NCBI GenBank assembly: GCA_947502975.1
Contig: CANNBV010000002.1
Coordinates: forward strand, 124,001-188,000
Reading direction: 5' to 3'
DNA length: 64,000 bases
From: an uncultured Flavobacteriaceae bacterium
GTDB taxonomy: Bacteria > Bacteroidota > Bacteroidia > Flavobacteriales > Flavobacteriaceae
Part shown: positions 8,452-16,485 of the stretch, one piece after another
Layout of the letters: each line of letters starts with the position of its first letter
Position numbering within the stretch: position 1 is the stretch's first letter
Position numbers and translations under genes: made by a program
Notes under the pieces: model-generated
Seen by the model: only the letters and a program-made list of their open reading frames with translations
What the model was told of the DNA's origin: nothing
Database searches by the model: none

Positions 8452-10557
8452 ATGCAAAGTTTTAGAACAGAATTTGAAAATCCAGTTGTTGAAAAAGACA
8501 TTATAGAATTAGCCAATAAAATTGAGCTTTTCCATAATGGAAAAATAGATGAGGAGAAATTTAGAAGCTTACGTTTAGCTCGTGGTGTTTACGGACAGCG
8601 TCAAGAAGGCGTTCAAATGATTCGTATAAAACTACCTTACGGGAAAGTAAAGAGCAATCAGTTACGCAGAATTTCTGACGTTTCAGATGAATATTCTAGA
8701 GGAAGATTACATATTACAACGCGTCAAGATATTCAAATTCATTATGTAGATTTAAATAGAACGCCAGAATTATGGGCAGAATTAGAACGTGATGATGTTA
8801 CCCTTCGAGAAGCTTGTGGAAATACGGTAAGAAACGTAACAGCTTCTGAAACTGCTGGAATTGACATAAATGAGCCTTTTGATGTGTCGCCTTATGCTGA
8901 TGCATTATTCAAGTTCTTTTTACGTAACCCTATCTGTCAAGAAATGGGACGTAAATTCAAAGTATCATTTTCGTCTTCAGATGAAGATACAGGATTATCC
9001 TACATGCACGATTTAGGTTTTATCGCTAAAATAAAAGATGGTATTCGCGGTTTTAAAGTAATGATTGGTGGTGGCTTAGGGTCTCAACCACGTCATGCAG
9101 ATGTATTGTATGAGTTTTTGGAAACAGATAAAATCATTCCAGTAATGGAAGGTGTGCTAAGAATTTTTGATCGACACGGAGAACGTAAGAGTCGTGCTAA
9201 AGCGAGAATGAAATTCTTAATTAAAGATATAGGTTTAGATGCGTTTAAGGAGTTAGTTGAAGCAGAACAGAATGCAATAGAACTTAAATCTGTAGCTATT
9301 GATGCAGATGCTTATGAAGCGTCAACACCAGTAGAAATCACAGAAATTCCTGAAGTTGAAATTAAAGATAAGCAAGCTTTCGAAACTTGGAAGTCTACCA
9401 ACTTAATTGCTCAAAAACAAGAAGGTTATGTAGCTATCGGTATTAAAGTTTTACTAGGTGATTTTTACACAGATAAAGCGCGTTTATTAGCAGATCTGGT
9501 TGAAAACTATGCTGCTGGAGAAATTAGATTATCACTACGTCAAAATATCATTATTCCTTTTGTGAAAGAAGAATTGGTGCCATTTTTCTACAATGCATTA
9601 GAAAAATTAGGATTTGTAGAAGCTGGTTATAATAAAGCTATCGATATTACAGCCTGTCCAGGAACTGACACATGTAATCTAGGAATAGCAAGTAGTACAG
9701 GGATTTCGGTAGAGTTAGAGCGTATGCTTAAAGCTGAGTACCCTCAATATTTAAAAAACGAAGATTTAGTAATTAAGATTAGTGGATGTATGAATGCTTG
9801 TGGACAACACAATATGGCAAATATTGGTTTCCAAGGTATGACAGTTCGTACTCCAGATAAATTAGTGGCACCTGCTTTACAAGTATTGTTAGGTGGTGGG
9901 AATTTAGGTGATGGAAACGGAGCTTTTGCCGATAAAGTGGTAAAAGTGCCAAGTAAAAGAGGACCAGAAGCATTACGTAGAATTTTAAATGATTTTGAAG
10001 CTAATACCAATGGAAAACCATTTACTGAATATTATAAAGAAAAGGGTGAGAAATATTTTTACGATTTCTTAAACGATTTGCAAGATGTTTCGAATTTAGA
10101 ACAGTCTGATTTTATAGATTGGGGTGAAGAAGAAAAGTATGTAAAAGAGATAGGAATTGGCGAATGTGCTGGTGTTGTTATCGATTTAATTGCAACATTA
10201 TTCTTAGAAAGTGAAGAGAAAATCGAAAATGCTAAAGAATCTTTTGATAACAAAGTGTATTCAAGTGCTATTTATCATGCTTATAGTTCACTAGTAAATT
10301 CTGCAAAAGCGTTATTATTAGCTGAGAACAAGAAAACAAATACACATGCAGGTATCATTTCTCAGTTTGATGAGTTATTTGTTGAAAGCGGTCGACTAGA
10401 AATAGGAGCTTCTTTTTCAGAATTGATATATCAAATTAATAAATTTGCACCAACTGCTGATTTTGCTTCAAAATATATTGAAAACGCAAATCAGTTTTTA
10501 GTAAAAGTTAGAGCTTTTAGAGAAGCGCAAACACAACTAGAAAAGAAAGCAGTTTAA
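8452..10557 (+). CDS. Siroheme-dependent sulfite reductase with a C-terminal HEPN domain
   Basis: Six-electron reduction of sulfite to sulfide in the cytoplasm. Two ferredoxin-like/siroheme repeats are present. The siroheme/4Fe-4S ligands are Cys402, Cys408, Cys446 and Cys450 (TACPGTDTCNLG and SGCMNACGQH), the standard C-x5-C...C-x3-C set. After the catalytic part, residues about 560-701 form a HEPN-like helical domain (YHAYSSLVNSAKALLLAENK, then THAGIISQFDELF). I chose the ATG at 8452, giving 701 residues, over an upstream in-frame GTG-like start inside cysN. The operon has siroheme genes and a ferredoxin reductase, favouring sulfite over nitrite as substrate, though both enzymes share this fold. 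Confidence 0.88.
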   Translation: MQSFRTEFENPVVEKDIIELANKIELFHNGKIDEEKFRSLRLARGVYGQRQEGVQMIRIKLPYGKVKSNQLRRISDVSDEYSRGRLHITTRQDIQIHYVDLNRTPELWAELERDDVTLREACGNTVRNVTASETAGIDINEPFDVSPYADALFKFFLRNPICQEMGRKFKVSFSSSDEDTGLSYMHDLGFIAKIKDGIRGFKVMIGGGLGSQPRHADVLYEFLETDKIIPVMEGVLRIFDRHGERKSRAKARMKFLIKDIGLDAFKELVEAEQNAIELKSVAIDADAYEASTPVEITEIPEVEIKDKQAFETWKSTNLIAQKQEGYVAIGIKVLLGDFYTDKARLLADLVENYAAGEIRLSLRQNIIIPFVKEELVPFFYNALEKLGFVEAGYNKAIDITACPGTDTCNLGIASSTGISVELERMLKAEYPQYLKNEDLVIKISGCMNACGQHNMANIGFQGMTVRTPDKLVAPALQVLLGGGNLGDGNGAFADKVVKVPSKRGPEALRRILNDFEANTNGKPFTEYYKEKGEKYFYDFLNDLQDVSNLEQSDFIDWGEEEKYVKEIGIGECAGVVIDLIATLFLESEEKIENAKESFDNKVYSSAIYHAYSSLVNSAKALLLAENKKTNTHAGIISQFDELFVESGRLEIGASFSELIYQINKFAPTADFASKYIENANQFLVKVRAFREAQTQLEKKAV

Positions 10558-10566
10558 AAAATAGAA

Positions 10567-11328
10567 ATGAGCATTAAAACTCCAAAATTAACTGTTGTAG
10601 GTGCAGGTCCAGGTGACGAAGATTTAATAACCTTGAAAGCAATTAAGGCTATTGAATCTGCTGATGTTATTCTTTACGATGCGCTTATCAACGAATCCTT
10701 GCTAAAATATGCTTCGGAAGATACCGAACTTATTTTTGTGGGGAAACGTAAGGGGTGTTATGCATTTCAACAAGAACAAATAAATGAGTTAATCGTTTCA
10801 AAAGCCAAAGAAAAAGGACATGTAGTACGATTAAAAGGAGGAGATCCATTCATTTTTGGACGAGGTGCTGAAGAGATTGATTATGTAAGACAGTTTGGTT
10901 TAGAAACTTTTGTAGTACCAGGAATTTCATCATCTGTTGCGGTTCCAGCTTACCAAGGTATTCCACTAACTAAACGAGGTGCTTCCGAAAGTTTTTGGGT
11001 GATTACAGGAACAACTAAGCAACATAAACTATCAACAGATGTAGCCTTAGCAGCAAAATCGACAGCTACGGTTGTGATTTTAATGGGAATGAGCAAGCTT
11101 GCAGAAATCGTCAAGATTTTTTCTTCAGAAAATAAGCAAGATACTGCAGTTGCTATCATTCAAAATGGAACTAGAGATGACGAAAATGTTGGTATAGGAA
11201 CAATAGCAACTATAGAAAGTATTGTTGAGGAAAAGCAATTAGCTAATCCTGCAATTATTATTATAGGAGATGTAGTTAAGGAAAGGGCAGTATTAAGTTC
11301 AATTTATAGTGAAGTGAGTAGGGGGTAA
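10567..11328 (+). CDS. cobA: Uroporphyrinogen-III C-methyltransferase (SUMT)
   Basis: Makes precorrin-2 from uroporphyrinogen III using two SAM molecules, the first step to siroheme for the sulfite reductase encoded just upstream. The signatures are VGAGPGDEDLITLKAIKAI at the N terminus, GGDPFIFGRGAEE (from residue 91) and the VVPGISSSVAVPAYQGIPLT block. The 253-residue length is typical of stand-alone SUMT enzymes. It lies 9 bases after the reductase and 3 bases before the next siroheme gene. Confidence 0.93.
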   Translation: MSIKTPKLTVVGAGPGDEDLITLKAIKAIESADVILYDALINESLLKYASEDTELIFVGKRKGCYAFQQEQINELIVSKAKEKGHVVRLKGGDPFIFGRGAEEIDYVRQFGLETFVVPGISSSVAVPAYQGIPLTKRGASESFWVITGTTKQHKLSTDVALAAKSTATVVILMGMSKLAEIVKIFSSENKQDTAVAIIQNGTRDDENVGIGTIATIESIVEEKQLANPAIIIIGDVVKERAVLSSIYSEVSRG

Positions 11329-11331
11329 ATT

Positions 11332-11916
11332 ATGGAAAGAAATAATCTATATCCTATTTTCCTTAAATCGCGAAGCCTAAATGTATTGATTGTTGGCGGT
11401 GGTAATGTAGCTGAAGAAAAATTAACGTTCTTATTAAAATCGAGTCCAGATGCACATGTAACTATGGTGTCGCCAATGTTTAGAGAAGGCACTAAAGCAC
11501 TTGCAGAAAAAGGTTGTGTAACATTGGTTGAAGATGTTTACAAAAAAAAGTATTTAATTGGCAAGCATATGGTTGTAGCTACGACAGATGTACCTGAAGT
11601 TAATGTTCAGGTTTGGAAAGATTGTAGAGCTGAAGCAAAATTGGTAAATGTTGCCGATAATCCACCATACTGCGATTTTTATATGGGAGGCATTGTAACA
11701 AAAGGTAATGTGAAAGTAGCGATTAGTACAAACGGAAAATCGCCAACAACAGCGAAACGTCTAAGACAATTTTTTGAGGAAGTAATTCCTGAAAACATTG
11801 ACGATTTAGTAAAGAATTTAAACGAGTACAGAAAAACAATAAAAGGTGATTTTGAACAAAAAGTGGAAACACTAAACGAATTCACCAAAGGATTAATAGA
11901 GAAAAAAGAATCATAA
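11332..11916 (+). CDS. Precorrin-2 dehydrogenase / sirohydrochlorin ferrochelatase
   Basis: Matches the N-terminal (Met8p-like) half of CysG: a Rossmann NAD site VLIVGGGNVAEEK, the central segment NVADNPPYCDFYMGG, and the helical region KSPTTAKRLRQFFEE. It is expected to oxidise precorrin-2 and insert iron, completing siroheme synthesis. The 194-residue length is as expected for the stand-alone form. It is tightly coupled: 3 bases after cobA and 1 base before the flavoprotein gene. Confidence 0.92.
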   Translation: MERNNLYPIFLKSRSLNVLIVGGGNVAEEKLTFLLKSSPDAHVTMVSPMFREGTKALAEKGCVTLVEDVYKKKYLIGKHMVVATTDVPEVNVQVWKDCRAEAKLVNVADNPPYCDFYMGGIVTKGNVKVAISTNGKSPTTAKRLRQFFEEVIPENIDDLVKNLNEYRKTIKGDFEQKVETLNEFTKGLIEKKES

Positions 11917-11917
11917 A

Positions 11918-12973
11918 ATGATTAAGACTGATATACTTATCATAGGAGCGGGACCAACAGGATTATTCACTGTTTTTGAAGCTGGATTATTAAAATTGAA
12001 ATGTCATTTAATTGATGCATTGCCACAACCTGGTGGACAATGTTCAGAATTATATCCAAAAAAGCCTATTTATGATATTCCTGGATTTCCAGAAATTTTA
12101 GCTGGAGACTTAACAAGAAATTTGTTAGAACAAGGCAAACAGTTTGAGCCAGGATTCACTTTAGGAGAACGTGCAGATACTGTTGAAAAACAAGAAGATG
12201 GTACATTTATAGTTACTACAAATAAAGGCACAAAACATCAAGCACCAGTGGTAGCTATTGCTAGTGGCTTAGGTAGTTTTGAACCAAGAAAACCACAGCT
12301 TGAAAACCTTGCTAAGTATGAAGATAAAGGTGTGGAATACATGATTAAAGAGCCAGAAATGTACCGTGATAAAGATGTGGTTATTGCTGGTGGTGGAGAT
12401 TCTGCCTTAGACTGGAGTATCTTTTTAGCTGATGTTGCAAAAAGTGTAACATTGATACACAGACGTAATGAATTTAGAGGACATTTAGATTCTGTTGAAA
12501 AGGTTCAAGAATTGAAAAATGAAGGTAAAATTGCATTGATTACACCTGCTGAAGTAACTGATATTTTAGGTGATGGTAAGGTTGAAGCTATAGAGATTAC
12601 CAAAAAGGATGAAGCACCTGTTCAATTAAAAACCGATCATTTTATTCCATTATTTGGGTTGTCGCCTAAATTAGGACCTATTGCGAATTGGGGATTAGAG
12701 ATTGAAAAAAATGCCATAAAAGTTAATAATGCATTAGATTATCAAACTAATATTCCTGGTATTTTCGCTATTGGCGATGGTAATTACTATCCTGGAAAAT
12801 TAAAATTAATACTTTGTGGTTTTCATGAGGCAACCATAATGTGTCAAGCAGCATATAAAATCATTAATCCAGGTAAGAAATTTGTGTTGAAGTACACAAC
12901 GGTAAGTGGGGTAAATGGTTTTGATGGTACAAGAAAAGAAGCACCTAAAGCGGTTGTTCAAGCTATAAATTAA
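11918..12973 (+). CDS. Thioredoxin-reductase-like ferredoxin/flavodoxin-NADP reductase
   Basis: A 351-residue FAD/NAD(P) flavoprotein. The FAD motif GAGPTGLFTVFEAG is at the N terminus, AGGGDSALDW marks the NADPH domain, and AIGDGNYYPGKLKLI is the C-terminal FAD block. The redox C-x2-C of thioredoxin reductases is missing, so this is the type II ferredoxin-NADP reductase group. As the last gene of the sulfate-assimilation operon, it most likely supplies low-potential electrons to the sulfite reductase; this is inferred from context. Confidence 0.85.
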   Translation: MIKTDILIIGAGPTGLFTVFEAGLLKLKCHLIDALPQPGGQCSELYPKKPIYDIPGFPEILAGDLTRNLLEQGKQFEPGFTLGERADTVEKQEDGTFIVTTNKGTKHQAPVVAIASGLGSFEPRKPQLENLAKYEDKGVEYMIKEPEMYRDKDVVIAGGGDSALDWSIFLADVAKSVTLIHRRNEFRGHLDSVEKVQELKNEGKIALITPAEVTDILGDGKVEAIEITKKDEAPVQLKTDHFIPLFGLSPKLGPIANWGLEIEKNAIKVNNALDYQTNIPGIFAIGDGNYYPGKLKLILCGFHEATIMCQAAYKIINPGKKFVLKYTTVSGVNGFDGTRKEAPKAVVQAIN

Positions 12974-12998
12974 ATTTTAGCTTTTTAATAAAAAAACT

Positions 12999-13035
12999 AT
13001 CCCGCGTGTTTCTTTTAAAAACCGCGGGATTTATT
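12999..13035 (+). terminator. Hairpin ending the sulfate-assimilation operon
   Basis: ATCCCGCG at 12999-13006 pairs perfectly with CGCGGGAT at 13023-13030, followed by TTATTATAT. The U tract is imperfect, so termination efficiency is uncertain. Confidence 0.6.
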
Positions 13036-13096
13036 ATATAGTAAAACCAGATTATTCAGGTATTAGTTTTATTTTTATCAACTGAAAATTCAAATA

Positions 13097-13840
13097 ATGA
13101 AAAGTTATAATGTTTGTCTAAAAGATACGGTTAAGACGTTTACGAAACGTTTGTTCTATTCTTTGTTCGATTGTGAACAAGAAGAAGAACACGGCGCGTA
13201 TTTGGATAAAACCTTTTTAAAAATTCTTTCTGCTTTAGAAATTGAAAACGGAGAAGCTATTTGGGAAAGCTTTAAAGCTGAGCTTCCAGAGATAAGAAAA
13301 AAACTAGATTTAGATGCTATTGCTTTTGAGAAAAATGATCCTGCATCACATTGTTTACAAGAAATTTATTTGGCCTATCCTGGATTTCATGCAATTTCGA
13401 TTTACCGATTAAGTCATGCCCTTTATAAAAGGGATGTCTATATATTGCCAAGGATGATGAGTGAATATATTCATGGCATTACGGGTATTGATATTCATCC
13501 GGGAGCTACCATTGGCGAGTCATTTTATATTGATCACGGAACGGGAATAGTAATTGGCGAGACTGCCATTATTGGTAGAGATGTAAAAATCTATCAAGGT
13601 GTTACTTTAGGTGGTATTTCTGTTTCTAAAGATTTAGCAAAAACAAAGCGTCACCCAACTATTGAAGATGGTGTATGCATTTATGCTAATGCTACAATTT
13701 TAGGTGGTGATATATCTATTGGAGCGAATAGTGTCATAGGTGCTAATGTCTGGATTACAGAATCGGTTCCAGAAAATTCATTAGTAACATATCAAACGGA
13801 AATTAAAATAAGACCTAGAAATAATGGCATACGAGAATAG
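13097..13840 (+). CDS. cysE: Serine O-acetyltransferase (CysE)
   Basis: Forms O-acetylserine from serine and acetyl-CoA. The C-terminal half is a left-handed hexapeptide helix with the SAT signature: DIHPGATIGESFYIDHGTG, then GETAIIGRDVKIYQGVTLGG and CIYANATILGG. The 247-residue length has an N-terminal helical domain about as long as in the EpsC/SAT group. The stop overlaps the start of cysM by 17 bases, so the two cysteine-synthesis steps are translationally coupled. Confidence 0.93.
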   Translation: MKSYNVCLKDTVKTFTKRLFYSLFDCEQEEEHGAYLDKTFLKILSALEIENGEAIWESFKAELPEIRKKLDLDAIAFEKNDPASHCLQEIYLAYPGFHAISIYRLSHALYKRDVYILPRMMSEYIHGITGIDIHPGATIGESFYIDHGTGIVIGETAIIGRDVKIYQGVTLGGISVSKDLAKTKRHPTIEDGVCIYANATILGGDISIGANSVIGANVWITESVPENSLVTYQTEIKIRPRNNGIRE

Positions 13841-14714
13841 TATTATTGGTCAGATTGGAAACACGCCTCTAGTGGAAGTAACTCATCTTTTAAATAAAAA
13901 AGGTGTGCGTTTATTTTTGAAGTTAGAGGGTAATAACCCTGGTGGAAGTGTAAAAGATCGACCAGCTTTTAATATGATAAATGAAGCTTTAAAACGAGGT
14001 GACATTAAAAAAGGAGGTACTTTGGTTGAGGCTACAAGCGGAAATACGGGGATTGCGCTAGCGTTCATTTCAAAGCTTTTAGGTTTGAATATGGTATTGA
14101 TTATGCCGGAGAATTCAACAGAAGAACGTGTTAAAACGATGCGTGCTTATGGTGCTGAGGTAATTTTAACGCCTGCAGATATTGGTATTGAAGGCTCTCG
14201 TGATTTGGCTTTCAAGCTAAGAGATGAAAAAGGATACACACTTTTGAATCAGTTTGAAAACGATGACAATTGGAAAGCACATTATAAAACTACGGGGCCA
14301 GAAATTTGGAGAGATACAGAAGGCAAGGTTACGCATTTTGTAGCCACTATGGGGACTACAGGAACCATTATGGGAACGTCGCGATTTTTAAAAGAGAAGA
14401 ATCCTAATATTACCATTGTAGGCGCGCAACCTGCAGATGGTGCTAGAATTCCTGGGATTAGAAAATGGTCGCCAGATTATGTGCCTAAGTTTTTTGACCG
14501 TTCAAGGGTAGATACTGTGATAGACGTATCAGAAGAGGATGCCAAGGCAACCACTATAAAATTAGCTAAAGAAGAAGGCGTTTTTGCGGGTATGAGTAGT
14601 GGTGGTTCTATGTATTGCGCTCTAAAGACAGCTCAGTCAATTGATGAAGGTGTAATCGTTGCAATTATTTGCGATAGAGGAGATAGATATTTGTCGTCAA
14701 CATTATTTGAATAA
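13824..14714 (+). CDS. cysM: Cysteine synthase (O-acetylserine thiol-lyase B type)
   Basis: A PLP enzyme joining sulfide to O-acetylserine. The PLP lysine is Lys44 in GGSVKDRPAF, the phosphate-binding loop is TSGNTG at residues 71-76, and GTTGTIMGTSRFLKEKNP is the glycine-rich block. At 296 residues it is closer to CysM than CysK. It overlaps cysE and is followed after 12 bases by the first half of metH, linking cysteine and methionine synthesis. Confidence 0.93.
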   Translation: MAYENSIIGQIGNTPLVEVTHLLNKKGVRLFLKLEGNNPGGSVKDRPAFNMINEALKRGDIKKGGTLVEATSGNTGIALAFISKLLGLNMVLIMPENSTEERVKTMRAYGAEVILTPADIGIEGSRDLAFKLRDEKGYTLLNQFENDDNWKAHYKTTGPEIWRDTEGKVTHFVATMGTTGTIMGTSRFLKEKNPNITIVGAQPADGARIPGIRKWSPDYVPKFFDRSRVDTVIDVSEEDAKATTIKLAKEEGVFAGMSSGGSMYCALKTAQSIDEGVIVAIICDRGDRYLSSTLFE

Positions 14715-14726
14715 AAGGAAGTTAAA

Positions 14727-15746
14727 ATGTCAAACATTCAAGAAGCTTTAAAAGAGCGAATTTTAGTTTTAGATGGCGCCATGGGTACCATGTTACAAGC
14801 ATATAAATTCACCGAGGAAGATTTTAGAGGCGAGCGCTTCAAAGATTACCCTACACCATTACAGGGTAATAATGATTTGTTATCGATTACGCAACCTGAG
14901 GCTATAAAAACTATTCATGGGAAGTACTTTGAAGTTGGAGCCGATATCGTAGAAACCAATACATTTTCGGGGACGACTATAGCCATGGCAGATTACCAAA
15001 TGGAAGATTTAGTTTATGAACTAAATTATGAGTCTGCAAAAATTGCTAAAGAAGTTGCTGATGAATTCACAGCCAAGGAACCTCATAAACCTCGTTTTGT
15101 AGCCGGGTCTATTGGACCGACAAACAGAACGGCAAGTATGTCGCCTGATGTAAATGATCCGGGATATCGTGCTGTAACTTTTGATGAATTAAGAATTGCT
15201 TACAAACAACAAGTAGAAGCTTTAGTTGATGGTGGCGTGGATTTATTGTTAGTAGAAACTGTATTTGATACCTTAAATGCAAAAGCTGCTTTATTTGCTA
15301 TTGAAGAAGTGAAAGCAGAACGAAGTATAGATGTTCCAATAATGCTAAGCGGAACAATTACTGATGCTTCAGGGAGAACATTATCAGGACAGACAGCAGA
15401 AGCATTTTTAATTTCAGTGTCGCACGTGCCGTTATTGTCAGTTGGATTTAATTGCGCTTTAGGAGCCAATTTATTACAACCGCATTTGGAAGCTATTGCC
15501 AATAAAACTGACTTTGCAATTTCTGCGCATCCTAATGCTGGTTTACCCAATGCCTTTGGCGAATATGACGAGACCCCAGAGCAAATGGGAGCACAAATAG
15601 AGGAATATTTAAAAAAGAATTTAATCAATATAATTGGAGGATGTTGCGGCACAAGTCCAGAGCATATTCGTGTGATAGCGAACATAGCCTCTAAATACAA
15701 GCCTCGTGAAGCTACCACCCTGAGCGCAGTCGAGGAGTCTCACTAG
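14727..15746 (+). CDS. metH: Methionine synthase, homocysteine-binding half (split MetH part 1)
   Basis: Equivalent to the first module of cobalamin-dependent methionine synthase: start LVLDGAMGTMLQ, middle VDLLLVETVFDTLNAK, and the zinc-ligand pair GGCCGTSPEHI near the end. The remaining modules are encoded at 16486, so MetH is split, as in many Bacteroidetes. The last 14 residues (from 15706) are atypical: their DNA carries the dispersed motif CCTGAGCGCAGTCGA, so the C terminus seems to have been extended by repeat sequence. Confidence 0.9.
   Translation: MSNIQEALKERILVLDGAMGTMLQAYKFTEEDFRGERFKDYPTPLQGNNDLLSITQPEAIKTIHGKYFEVGADIVETNTFSGTTIAMADYQMEDLVYELNYESAKIAKEVADEFTAKEPHKPRFVAGSIGPTNRTASMSPDVNDPGYRAVTFDELRIAYKQQVEALVDGGVDLLLVETVFDTLNAKAALFAIEEVKAERSIDVPIMLSGTITDASGRTLSGQTAEAFLISVSHVPLLSVGFNCALGANLLQPHLEAIANKTDFAISAHPNAGLPNAFGEYDETPEQMGAQIEEYLKKNLINIIGGCCGTSPEHIRVIANIASKYKPREATTLSAVEESH
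15718..15737 (+). repeat. Dispersed CCTGAGCGCAGTCGAGG motif within the metH part-1 tail
   Basis: The core closely resembles 58130-58147 (CCTGAGAGCAGTCGAAGG), and a degenerate form is at 19262-19280. Here the repeat lies inside the coding frame and supplies the final codons. Confidence 0.55.
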
Positions 15747-15754
15747 GAAAGAAG

Positions 15755-16036
15755 ATGATTTTAGAAGTAGCCATATTAAATGTAAAAAGTGGACTTTCTG
15801 CTGAATTTGAAGTCAATTTCAAAAAAGCTGAAGGTATTATTTCTTCAATGAAAGGCTATATATCGCATCAACTCAAAAAGTGTATTGAAGAAGCCGATAA
15901 GTATATTTTATTAGTAAACTGGGAAACGCTTGAAGATCATGAAATTGGTTTTAGGCAGTCTGAAGAATACCAAGAATGGAAAGCACTATTGCACCATTTT
16001 TACGAACCGTTTCCAATAGTTGAGCACTATTATTAG
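15755..16036 (+). CDS. Antibiotic-biosynthesis-monooxygenase (ABM) fold protein
   Basis: A 93-residue ferredoxin-like ABM-domain protein (start EVAILNVKSGLSAEFE, middle GYISHQLKKCIEEADKYILLVNW, tail FREPF-like FYEPFPIVEHYY). Such small proteins are usually dimeric oxygenases, heme-degrading enzymes or stress proteins; the activity cannot be told from sequence. It lies 8 bases after metH part 1 in the same orientation, so it is probably cotranscribed. Confidence 0.75.
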   Translation: MILEVAILNVKSGLSAEFEVNFKKAEGIISSMKGYISHQLKKCIEEADKYILLVNWETLEDHEIGFRQSEEYQEWKALLHHFYEPFPIVEHYY

Positions 16037-16040
16037 TTAA

Positions 16041-16475
16041 TGGTTTTTAGTTATTAGTCTTTGGTAAAAATAGATATAATGGATTATACTGAATTAGATG
16101 TTTGGAAATATTCGAGAGACTTGGTAAAGTATGTATATCTTTTGTCTAAATCATTTCCAAAAGAAGAATTATACGGATTGACTAATCAAATTAGAAGCAG
16201 TGCAATTTCAGTGCCTTCAAATATTGCTGAAGGTATAGGCAGACAATCTAATAAAGAAACAATTCATTTTTTATATATAGCAAAAGGTTCATTGCAAGAA
16301 GTAGAAACACAGTTATATTTGTCATCCGATTTAGGATATATTTCTGAAATAGAATTAAATGATACTTTAGAAAAAGTAACATCAAATAAAAAACTTTTAA
16401 ATGGTTTTATAAACTATTACAAGAAATTATAAGTATGAATGATACCATAAACCATAAACCAATAACTATAAACCA
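16041..16475. repeat. Inverted-repeat-bounded unit carrying a four-helix-bundle gene
   Basis: The left arm at 16041-16058 (TGGTTTTTAGTTATTAGT) matches the reverse complement of the right arm at 16458-16475 at 16 of 18 positions. Degenerate repeats of the same ATAAACC/TTTGGT kind extend beyond both arms. The 435-base unit contains only the gene at 16079-16432. Its position between the metH halves and its clean edges suggest an inserted module. Confidence 0.6.
16079..16432 (+). CDS. Four-helix-bundle protein (23S rRNA intervening-sequence / Avd-like family)
   Basis: A 117-residue helical protein with the family signature: [14 protein letters not shown] at the start, [22 protein letters not shown] in the middle, and [16 protein letters not shown]. 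Relatives are encoded inside 23S rRNA intervening sequences, and the fold is shared with the Avd protein of diversity-generating retroelements. The molecular function is unknown. I chose the ATG at 16079 because the earlier TTG falls in the flanking repeat. It interrupts the metH operon and is bordered by inverted repeats. Confidence 0.88.
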   Translation: MDYTELDVWKYSRDLVKYVYLLSKSFPKEELYGLTNQIRSSAISVPSNIAEGIGRQSNKETIHFLYIAKGSLQEVETQLYLSSDLGYISEIELNDTLEKVTSNKKLLNGFINYYKKL

Positions 16476-16485
16476 AACACGATAC

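Noticed and set aside
15200-15718. Long antisense open frame (about 170 codons) in metH part 1
   Set aside because: It lies entirely opposite a well-supported gene, has low-complexity Ser/Ala/Pro-rich translation and no family features; it is a codon-usage shadow.
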